64,000 nucleotides of DNA, from the NCBI GenBank assembly GCA_958295665.1, contig OY282558.1, positions 187,280,015 to 187,344,014 on the forward strand, given 5' to 3'. This DNA comes from Tipula vernalis. Lineage: Eukaryota; Arthropoda; Insecta; Diptera; Tipulidae. The notes under the pieces are model-generated. The model was not told where the DNA came from. It searched no databases and saw nothing but the letters and a program-made list of their open reading frames with translations. Shown here in pieces: positions 55,350 through 64,000 of this stretch. Numbering within the stretch: position 1 is the first letter of the stretch; the number at the start of each line of letters is the position of its first letter. The translations under genes and the position numbers were made by a program.

Positions 55350-56102
55350 TATAATTATAACAAAAATCCACTAATCCAAATATTATTGAATACTGAAATG
55401 ATATTATTCCTAACAAAACACCGATTAATTTAGAATTACAACCAAAAATATTAAATAACTTGACGTAATATTATTTACATTAAATGTTTTATTTTTTCTT
55501 CGATGTAACCGACAAGTTACCGATAATATGGGATCAGTATGCAGTAAATACCGTTATACAAAGTTGATTCTAGTTACCGTGTTGAATGAAAATCAACAAT
55601 GTGGTTTTTCCTTCTAATTTAACAAAAAATGATTGATTTTTAATTTAAAAAAATGTACTTACAGTGTATATTATTATTAATAATATATCGGCCTTGACAA
55701 GTGTATTTAATTTGTCTTCAATTAAAAAAAACAAAATTTTAAACTTTCTATTGCAAATTTGCAACTTTTAAACACTATTTTCACACAATGACAAAATTGA
55801 ACTGACGAAGAGTGTTGATGAGAAATGTAAATTTTTTGGATGCATGACTCGCATGAGCATGAGGTAAAACAAAAAAGGAAAAAAAATCATTTTTTGTTTT
55901 GCATTTTGCTGCAAAAGAGAGTTATTAGTATTAATAAAATATTAACCCAAAAGAATTAGCTGAGAGTGAGAGAATTTTCATGTAAAATGGTAAAACAAAA
56001 AAGAAATTTATTTATTTTATATATATTACAACAAAATTTTGTTACCAACCGTCGGTAACATTGTTCCCGAGACAAAGTATTGGTTACAAATTGTTTGTCG
56101 GG
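55350..56102. other. Right terminal region of the EnSpm-like transposon
   Basis: Non-coding. It holds the transposase upstream region and subterminal motifs (TAACCGACAAGTTACCGATA at about 55507; GTTACCAACCGTCGGTAAC at 56041). It should include the promoter, but none can be singled out. Confidence 0.5.
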
Positions 56103-56105
56103 TAA

Positions 56106-57843
56106 TATTTTAATAGAATAAGGATCTTGAAAATCCCTCGAAAACCTTTTAATAAACCCAAGCATGGAATTCGCTTTAGATATGCAAATATCTATGCGCT
56201 TATTGAACGATAAGTTCGGCGTAAATGTTATACCAAGATCCATAAACGTATCAACATTATCAATAATACAGCCATCCAGGAAAAAAATCAAAATTAGCGG
56301 GCGTGATTGCACGGGTAAAACGGATTGTTTTATATTTGGAAATGTTTAGGGTCAAATTCTGAGCTTCTGTGCAACACATACTGAAATTATTTAAATCAGA
56401 TTGGAAGTCTCTTGCGTCATTGGTGCATGAAATGGTTTTAAAAATTTTAATGTCGTCCGCATAGATGAGGATGTCGGAATAACTCAAACAATTCACTAAA
56501 GAAGCAAGATGAAAAGCATATAGGACCCAAATGACTACTTTGAGACACTCCCGAAGGGACATTAATAACTCTGGATGTGAAACCACCAATCTTAACTATC
56601 TGAGTTCTGGAATCAAGATAAGATCTGATCCACTCCAGTGGGAGAAAATTACAATGTAAGGAATCAAGTTTCTTCAACAGCAAGTCATGATCAATCTTAT
56701 CAAAGGCCTTACAGAAATCAGTGTACACAACCTGCACAATTTTACCGCTATGTAAGGCATTAGAGACACAATTTGTAAGCAAGAGTAAATTAGTAACAGT
56801 TGATCTGCCTGGAAAGAAACCATGCTGTTTAGGAGAGATAAAAGTTTTCACGTGAAAGAATAATTGATCTTTAACAAGTTTCTCAAACAACTTGGGTAAG
56901 ACTGAAATTATACAAATACCCCTATAGTTCTCAATATTACCACGAATCCCGGATTTGAAAATAGGTTTAATAAGCGATCGCTTCCAAGGAGTGGGGAAAT
57001 ATCTCTTTTTGAGACTTCTATTAAATAGGAAGCACACCGGAGCGGCATTTGTGTTACCGGTCAATTTTAAAAATAAACTAAACACTATGGTTAATGTCAA
57101 GATTTGACAATTCCGATAAGATTGTATCAATTTCCAAACGAAACATTGAAAATTTCTCAATAAACGCTCTCAAAGAAATCAGCAAACAATTTAACCTTAT
57201 CTAGAATGTTATCATAGAATCGGTCTTTCAAATACATTGTGGAAGGGTAACCATCAGATTTTCTTTTATAGTTAACAAAATGCCAAAAGTGACTAGGTTT
57301 CGATTTAATTTGTGATTCCACCTCCAAAACATAATTACTGTAAAGAAATCGGTTAAGAAATATATACTTTTTACGTAAAACTTTAAATGAGTTGTAATTT
57401 ACTGTATTCGGAGATAGTTTATAAAATTTATGAGCCTTATCCTTTCTATTTTTTGAATTTATCAATTCATTGTTATACCACGGTTCCTTCTTGGCGCCTG
57501 AAACTACCAATCTAGAAATGAATGTTTCAATGCCAATTTGAACAATTTTATAAAATTCGTTCAACATATCGTCTATATTATTACTATTATAAAATGAAGA
57601 CCAATTATACCCATCAAGAAATGCACTTAAAGAAACATAATCACCCATTTTAAAGTTATAGATGACAAAGTCGGTATTATTTTCGGTTAATTCACTGTAT
57701 TCAAACAAGACTGAAATATTCAGCGGCAAATAATAAATACTGAAAGATCCAGCTAAATCATCACATGTTGTGACGATCATCTCATCATCTATTGGCACAA
57801 AGGTTAGGTCTAACACGTTGTTACAGCAATTCTTCACATTGAT
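56106..57843 (-). pseudogene. LINE ORF2, 5' portion: endonuclease end and RT
   Basis: 57837-57157 holds the last part of the endonuclease and the linker (NVLDLTFVPIDDEMIVTTCD, AKKEPWYNNELINSKNRK). 57160-56447 holds RT: WKRSLIKPIFKSGIRGNIEN, YRGICIISVLPKLFEKLV, YTDFCKAFDKIDHDLL and NVPSGVSQSSHLGPI. After a frameshift comes ILIYADDIKIFKTI (catalytic YADD) and, after another, MDLGITFTPNLSFNKRID and MLGFIKRFSRDFQDPYSIKI, where the transposon interrupts it. It would prime reverse transcription at nicked DNA; it is inactive. Confidence 0.8.
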
Positions 57844-57847
57844 ACAT

Positions 57848-59989
57848 TGTTTGCAGAAGGATTTACGAAGGATTAATTCAACTAAAAAAATTTAGTCATA
57901 TTAAACTTGGAGGAATTAAATTCAGCATTTCCAAAATCATGCAATCCATTCCAGTGTGATACATTTTTTATTATCTTATACTATGTAAAATTGTTGGATG
58001 ACATCTGATAAATAATATCTCGTACACTTAAACCAAACGGGTTCAACACATTACAATTACAAACCATAAAATTTAAATATTTATCTAAAAATAAAATTTC
58101 AATAATTAAATTATCTTCATGGTGATGATTGCAGATACATTGGCACCGATTTAAACAATACAACAACTAAACAATAATGATAAAAAAAATAATTTTATTT
58201 TGGTGGCTTTTCACGATAAAATTTTAATTAAAATAATTTACTATTTTAGCAAATTGCTTATATTTCTCGCCAAATAAAATTTAAATATTTATGTTGTTAT
58301 ACAATACATAACCAATTTGAAATGTTGTCGACAATTTAAAATTACATACCGCTCCGAATACACAAAAATTATGAGTATGTATGGTGGAAACATATAAACA
58401 TACTGTTTTTATGTGTTTAGGGATTTCATATGGAATGAGTCGTTGCGCCATAAAATAAAATCGTATTTTCCATATTATGATTACTATCTAAATAAATAAC
58501 TGAACGAGAAATAGTAAAGTGGCTCAGAGTAAAGTTGTTTCTGATTTATTTTATTGGGACACGATTCATAAATCATTTTAACTAAAATGTTATTATTAAT
58601 ATTGGTTCAATTTCAACATTATTTTGATTTCCCATTAGCATTACAATTGTGCTTGAGATTTACTTATACTATCTATATAACTGTCGCAAGAACCAAGAAG
58701 AAGATAATCAAATTGAGAAAAAATGAAAAACTAAAATTTAATTATTTTAGATTTTGTTTGTGGTGTTGAAATACAATAAATAAATTAATTAAAATTCATT
58801 TTTTGTACGTTTAAAGTCACGTCAACAAAACTTTTTTTTAATAACAATAAGATCTTGACTAATTAAATTGAGTTATTGGGGTGCATGTTGTTTTTTGATT
58901 GCTTAGTATAAATGTAATATTTCTCTCTAAAGTGATGTTAATTTTATTTAATAATCACTTCTATTATCATTCAAGAGTCGATCAACAATCGGACACGACT
59001 GTGTATTGCATTTTCGTTTTTTCATTTAATAAAAACAAATAACAATACGACAAAGGAAAAGGCAACACACAGTCGTGTCGATTGTCGATGGACTCGATAA
59101 TCATAATAGGGGTGAATATTCAAGGTGTTTATTATAAATGTATAAATATAGCTTTAAATATCTAAAACAAAAATGAGATCTAAATCGTCGTTCCACTTTA
59201 TAGTATTCGATGCAAAAGTTTTTGAGAAGGAAAAATTTGGGTTGGTATTGTTATCCAAAATAAGAAAATCCCCAAAAAACAGAAAAATCCCAAAAATTCA
59301 AGTTTTTTAAATAAAACAAATTTTTGAAATATTATTTTAATTCGTTTTATACCTTAATGGATGGGGTCTGCCGTGCCCCGCGCAAAACCCCGCTTTGACG
59401 ATTTTTTGAAATCCTTACATTCATATAAATTGGAGCATTTTTGAAAAATTTGTGTTTTTTTAATAATTATTCACGTACTAAAATAGAGAATTTTCCAAAG
59501 CCGCTTAGCATTGGACCCTTTCCGTAAGGATGATAGGAAAATGTCAGAAAAATTTCATCATGTTTTTGTGTGAAAAATAAACCTGAGTCCGGGAAACCAG
59601 CGAAAATTATCCTTAACGTAACGAGATTCTTGGCGCCAGACGAAATTTAAATAAATGTGTGTCAACTATTTTGGGAATCTCTCCTGCCTCACCAGTGTAT
59701 GTAAATGAAAGTTTTACTGCCTTAAAAAACAGTTATTTTGGAAATCTCGGCAAATGGAAAAGGAAAAAAATTCCAAATATTTTTGACGCGTAATGGTAAA
59801 ATAATGTTTAGGGAGGTGAAGTCAGAGTCGTGACTATGTACTCTGATCCACTATGTATTCGGATCTGTAAATAAATTTTCGGATTTTCCGAATTTTTATG
59901 CGATGTAAATGGATATTCCGAATAGAAAATATTACTTTCCGAAATTTATTTCGGAAAGTTATTGTCATAATTCGGTTTCAGTTTTTTAT
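57848..59989 (+). repeat. Duplicated block, copy 2
   Basis: Collinear with 33345-36887 minus its two insertions. It starts at TTTGCAGAAGG directly beside the truncated LINE and ends at TTCAGTTTTTTA. It preserves the pre-insertion state of both target sites at about 59133-59155. Confidence 0.9.
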
Positions 59990-60291
59990 GTCGTGTTCTT
60001 TTCGTTTTTTCGCATCAATGCGAATTTTGTGGTGTGAAAAGTACATGAAACAAAATTGATGCTGTTTTGTGTTTATATTGGTAATATGATTGACAATTCT
60101 AAACGTCAAATTGAAATTTGGCGGCATCATTCTCAAATTGATTTTTGCAGTGTTTAGTTGAGTGCTTTAATCCAGTTTTTGTATTTTTGTTTGAATAAAA
60201 TTAATCCAGTGTTTTGTATTCAAAATTTTTAATTTCTTGTTTGATTAAAATAAAAATTTAATTAACAATTATATAGGCGGTAATTGCGGAA

Positions 60292-61618
60292 TTGGTGGCA
60301 TCTTCATCGTCGCCTTCAGATGATTTGGATTTGTATTCATCTTCAGGCGATGAAGAATTTTTAAATCTTCAAAATGAGTTATTTAAAAGAAATAAAAAGA
60401 ATCGCGTCCAAAATTTTATCAACGACGTAGTGAAAAAATACTCAGAAGAAGAAGTAAGCTGTGAATATGTTTATACTTTTTTATCAAAAAAGTGTTACAA
60501 TCATTTTTGTATTTATAGTTTCGTCGTAATTTTCGAGTGTCACGAGCAGTGGCTGACCATTTAATAAACCAGTTTCAAAACTCCTCTCATTACAAAACGA
60601 GCAAAGGAGTGGGTGTAACAGCTGAGTCACAATGCTTAGCTTTCTAATGGTAACAAAATATTTTCATTTTACCTAAAATATTTCTAAAATAATAATTTAA
60701 AAATATTTTTAGGTTTGCTGGTAATAAGGAGACATATAGAGAAATCGCGAACTTGTTCAACGTATTACCGTCAGCTCCTCACACTCGTCTTACAAACTTT
60801 TTGGAGTTCTTATATGATATATCTGATCAGCATATAAGATTCCCAAGTACAGATAGTAAGAAGTTTGAGAAATTCACAGCATTTGCAGAGGTAATACAAA
60901 CGAAATATTTGCTTTTCAGATCATTTATATGATTAATTTTGTATTTGTCTAATTCCAGCAAGCCGGTTTTCCTAATGTAACAGGCTATACACCCGCAAGC
61001 CTGTGAATAAGGTACGTTCAACATATGTGAATCGGCATGGCTTAATTTCAATTACGCTACAAGGAATTTGTGATGCCAAAAAGAAATTCCTTGATGTATT
61101 TATTGGATCGCCAAGTAAAATACACGATTCAAGGATATCTAAACTGTCGTTTATATCGGAAAAAATTCCAGCTGTTTGCGGAAAAGAGTACCACATTCTG
61201 GGGGGACGCAGCTTACCTGTTGAGGGAGTTTCTATTAACCCCTTACAAAGACTATGGGAATTTAACCCCCAAGAAAAGTATTTATAATACAAAGCATTCA
61301 CAGACTAGGGTAAAAATTGAAAATACATTTGGGTTGCTTAAACAAAGATTTAGGCAGCTCATTCGTCTCGATTTTTTCTCTGTGGAACGAATGTGCAATT
61401 TCGTATTGGGATGCTGCGTTCTATACAATTTGTGTATTGATAATGGAGATTTATGGGATGAAAGTGAGCCTGAACTTCAAGAAGAAATTGCTGCTGAAGC
61501 CGCCTTGCCAGACACCAGAAACACCGAACGAACTGGAGAAAATGTAGAAGTGATTTCAAAATCTGTTTTAAAACATTTAGGGGAAATCAAGCGGAACATA
61601 ATTACAGAGTCATTTTAG
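60292..61618 (+). pseudogene. HARBI1-like transposase, four exons, lesions in catalytic core
   Basis: Exons by splice sites: up to 60453 (GTAAGC), 60519-60649, 60713-60890 (GTAATA) and 60959-61618. Readable motifs: SRAVADHLINQFQNS and GVTAESQCLAF in exon 2, then an in-frame TAA where the family has L-W; NKETYREIANLFNVLPSAP in exon 3. In exon 4 QAGFPNVTG is followed at once by TRKPVNK and STYVNRHGLISITLQGICDA. About ten residues that should contain the first catalytic D (the IDG motif) are deleted, with loss of frame. After another frameshift near 61190 come WGDAAYLLREFLLTPYKDYG (second D) and SQTRVKIENTFGLLKQRFRQ (E). Not functional. The true N-terminus may lie in an upstream exon. Confidence 0.8.
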
Positions 61619-61717
61619 TTTAAAAAAATAAAGTTTAATTTAATTTCATTTATTTTTAATTCAAAATTCAAAAAATATACTAAAAAGGCTAATTAAAATA
61701 ATATTATAAAAAAAAAA

Positions 61718-62538
61718 TTATAAATTTTGTTTTTGGATTATTTCATCTAATTTTTTCATTTTTTCTTCGTGCCGTTTTGCCTGATTTGCCTCCTTTTCAC
61801 GAAGAGGCTTCTCCATAGTTTTGAACCGCTGCTGCTTTAAGGCGAAGTATTTCTCTGTAATAATTTGCTGGGTCGATTTTTTTTGGTTTTCGGAATGTGG
61901 TTGGTGATGATATATTCGAGTCTGATGAAAATTCTGCTGGTAAACTGACGGATGAAGCTTGTGATCAATCGAAAACCGCTTTGCTGACAACATATAGTCC
62001 GGTATTAGCGAATCGTCCATACTGACGATCAGGCTCACTTCCTCCTCTAAGCCCGAATCTATGCGTGTCTCTCCACTCGTACCATTTTGATCTATACCTT
62101 TCTTGGTTCGTTTCATGACGACGCGATACCGGGTTTTAACCTGACGATAGGTGCATATGTCATCCCGAACTCTTTATTTAATTCGTCCGCCACGAACTGC
62201 CACATACATTTTTTATTTCTAAATTTTTTCAGTGGTCCAATTTTCGTAAAGCAATCGGCATACACAGTTAACAAATATTTTGTCTGCCCCTCCGACCACC
62301 TAATAGATTCTTCGGAAGCAGTAAGCTCTTCCTGTGGCGGAGCTTCTTCCGTTGCTTCATCATCGTATATAACCAAAGGCTCTTCGGGACCACTTGGCAT
62401 TACTTGTGGCGAAGCTTCTCCCATTATTTCACCAGCAGTGTGGGAGTCAAACTGCTTTGCATTAAAATTGGTAATTTTTGCAGTGACTTCACCCTTTCTG
62501 GTATAATATTGCTCCAGAACATCAGCGTAGTCCACCAT
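61718..62538 (-). pseudogene. Myb/SANT-like DNA-binding protein (Harbinger partner), one frameshift
   Basis: The first frame (62538-62113) reads [20 protein letters not shown], an acidic linker, then [40 protein letters not shown] and ELNKEFGMTY. This is a trihelix-type Myb/SANT domain with the expected tryptophans. The third helix should continue QVKTRYRVVMKRTKKG, which is found in the next frame (62116-61718), so one small indel breaks it. The C-terminal part ends in a basic coiled coil (EKEANQAKRHEEKMKKLDEI). Such proteins take the Harbinger transposase into the nucleus and to the DNA. Confidence 0.8.
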
Positions 62539-62577
62539 TACAATTATGTCGTCTGTAAATTTTTAAAATTTCTAAAA

Positions 62578-62908
<331 letters not shown>

Positions 62909-62916
62909 AATGATAT

Positions 62917-63089
62917 CAAAGGGCCGAATGTCGAAGAGCCGAATGTCGAAGGGCCGAATGTCGAAGGGCCGAATGTGTCGAAGGGCCGAATGTCGAAGGG
63001 CCGAATTTGTCGAAGGGCCGAATGTGTCGAAGGGCCGAATGTCGAAGGGCCGAATGGGTCGAAGGGCCGAATGGGTCGAAGGGCCGAAT
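62917..63089 (+). repeat. GTCGAAGGGCCGAAT minisatellite, 11 units
   Basis: Eleven copies of TCGAAGGGCCGAATG occur, with optional TG, GG or TTG between units (15-17 bases per unit). It is GC-rich, between the (AT)n tract and a poly-T run. Confidence 0.95.
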
Positions 63090-63106
63090 TTTTTTTTTTT
63101 TTTTTT
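63089..63106 (+). repeat. Poly-T tract
   Basis: About 18 T directly after the last minisatellite unit. It could be the poly-A tail of a minus-strand retroelement. Confidence 0.85.
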
Positions 63107-63806
63107 GTTTTTAGAAATATAATTTTTAAAATTTGTTGTTTTAAGAAATATTTGGTAATTTTTTTTTTGTCAAATATAAATTAATTTTTTATAAATTTAT
63201 GTATTTTATTATATTTAATCTTTGGATATTCTATCGACAAAAATATTGCATTAATTGAGGTTGTTTATATTTTTCGTTCCTTTTAGTATTATCAAGTGAA
63301 AAAATATTTGTACATAATAGGTATTTTACCAAAACCAAGTCTTATTATATCAATATAAATGGAATATATATGTAGGTATACACATATGTATTACTTTTGT
63401 AGTATAACCCGCTCGTATATAATAACAAAAGGCGAAGGTTATTTTTTTCAAATATGCGTACCAAATGTAAATAGATTTTAAATAAGAAAAAGGAATTTTG
63501 TCATAAAATGTCATAAAAATTCTTTCATTTACCAACGATGTTATTTTCGAGAACATTATATAGTTTATTACTATTGTTTTAGAAAAAAAAAGTAAATAAT
63601 GAATCCTAATTATCGGTCGGCTTTCTTTCAATCTCACTATACGATGTATTTTTTTTCTCTACACGGCGAACACATAACAAACAAAGGGATGGAAAGATTT
63701 TTAAATGGTGGATCTACAAAAAAGAGTTTTATTGATGTTTTCCATTAATCCAATCATAAACTACAACATTATGTGTTTGGGTAAACCTTATATTCTATAT
63801 AATCCG
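63107..63806. other. Non-coding AT-rich stretch
   Basis: No gene or repeat recognised. A minus-strand frame at 63350-63637 has no domain and matches base composition. Confidence 0.4.
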
Positions 63807-63955
63807 CTCCTACGTGCGGCACGCAGTGCGACATGTTTGCTGATCCCGGCTCCTACGTCCCCCGAAGCTCAAATCTAAAGCCCCTCGGAGGGCTAAGCGG
63901 GGGGGAGCGCAGCGACCTTCCGCGTGCCCGTGAGAGTTACCGAAGCCGTTAGCCT
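63807..63955. other. GC-rich island at right edge
   Basis: About 150 bases with strongly raised G+C, containing GGCTCCTACGT twice (once as CGCTCCTACGT), GCGGGGGGGAGCGCAGCGAC and CGTGAGAGTTACCGAAGCCG. It does not match rRNA or tRNA that I can recall and has no long ORF. It may be the 5' UTR of a retroelement continuing beyond the window. Confidence 0.5.
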
Positions 63956-64000
63956 CTACAATTCCAAGTTAAATTAGTCGATGTCATTTTTCTTCAATTT

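Larger units (their letters stand above)
50204..56102 (-). mobile_element. Two-gene EnSpm/CACTA-like DNA transposon with TAA target duplication, apparently intact
   Basis: Removal of 50204-56102 plus one TAA (50201-50203 or 56103-56105) restores the interrupted LINE frame, so the limits are exact. Both ends begin CCCGACAAACAATTT (inverted, 15 of 15 bases). Subterminal regions are rich in GGTAAC/GTTACCG motifs in both orientations. It encodes an intact 671-residue transposase (53334-55349) and a four-exon second gene (50703-53182), both minus strand. The transposase resembles EnSpm/CACTA-like enzymes, but the ends begin CCC rather than CAC. A miniature element sits in the last intron of the second gene. 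Length 5,899 bases. Confidence 0.85.
49605..57843 (-). mobile_element. 5'-truncated jockey/CR1-group LINE, split by a DNA transposon
   Basis: Coding pieces on the minus strand run from 57843 (end of the endonuclease) to 56106, and then, after the 5.9-kb transposon, from 50200 to 49871. The 3' end has an AAATAAATAAATAAATA-type tail at about 49605-49630. The 5' end is cut immediately beside copy 2 of the duplicated block. Several frameshifts show it is older than the transposon inside it. Confidence 0.8.
60292..62538 (+). mobile_element. PIF/Harbinger element 3 (transposase plus Myb/SANT partner)
   Basis: A spliced Harbinger transposase (+) and a converging Myb/SANT-like gene (-) are separated by 100 bases. 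Terminal repeats were not found; the right side runs into an (AT)n tract, and the left side lies somewhere between 59990 and 60290. Confidence 0.65.

Noticed and set aside
63807..63955. rRNA or tRNA fragment
   Set aside because: I could not match any conserved rRNA segment, and no tRNA cloverleaf (TTC-type arm plus acceptor pairing) could be formed.

Overview
This is an AT-rich (roughly 70 % A+T by eye) piece of an animal genome, most likely an insect. The reasons are the transposon families present (FB/NOF-type foldback, PIF/Harbinger with MADF or Myb/SANT partners, BEL/Pao, Ty3/gypsy, Penelope-like and several LINE clades), spliced genes with GT-AG introns, long microsatellites and one 200-base assembly gap. 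Almost no ordinary host gene is present. The only host-like pieces are a short acidic C-terminal reading frame at the left edge (2-163) and a broken SET-domain fragment closely resembling histone H4K20 methyltransferase KMT5A/PR-Set7 (about 29.25-29.58 kb, minus).

Layout. 0-5 kb: left-edge exon, a (TA)n tract and copy A of a large dispersed repeat whose copy B lies at 43.2-46.3 kb. Comparing the copies exposes a 337-base insertion with a 10-base target duplication that carries a hammerhead-ribozyme-like sequence. 5.1-9.9 kb: a nearly complete CR1/jockey-group LINE (PHD/coiled-coil/FP-like ORF1, then endonuclease-RT ORF2 with one frameshift). 10.16-22.44 kb: a giant foldback element with about 4-kb inverted arms built of 125-base and 95-base tandem repeats, flanking a NOF/MULE-type transposase that reads, through lesions, into a USP-like cysteine-protease domain. 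22.7-29.2 kb: a small TIR element and two PIF/Harbinger elements, the first with a MADF partner. 29.2-32.5 kb: the KMT5A fragment abutting an I/R1-type LINE with RNase H. 33-37 kb: a mariner-like tail and copy 1 of another duplicated block, split by two exactly definable insertions, one being a Penelope-like GIY-YIG tail. 37.1-37.6 kb: a zeste-like Myb/SANT remnant running into the gap. 38-49.5 kb: decayed Penelope-like, Ty3/gypsy and BEL/Pao elements. 49.6-57.8 kb: a decayed LINE split by a 5,899-base DNA transposon (50204-56102). 57.8-62.6 kb: copy 2 of the duplicated block, then a third PIF/Harbinger with a Myb/SANT partner. 62.6-64 kb: (AT)n, an 11-unit GGGCCGAAT minisatellite, poly-T and a GC-rich island at the right edge.

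The most notable unit is the 50204-56102 transposon. It has a TAA target duplication, 15-base CCCGAC... inverted termini, an uninterrupted 671-residue EnSpm/CACTA-like transposase with its conserved acidic residues in place, and a second gene of four exons whose splice sites and phases join into an open 385-codon frame with a DUF4806-like C-terminus. Its LINE host is full of frameshifts, so the insertion looks young and possibly still active. The second is the foldback element, which joins a NOF/MULE transposase, a USP-like domain and tandem-repeat arms in one mobile unit. Most other coding pieces are damaged. Family assignments come from motif recognition by eye, without database searches.
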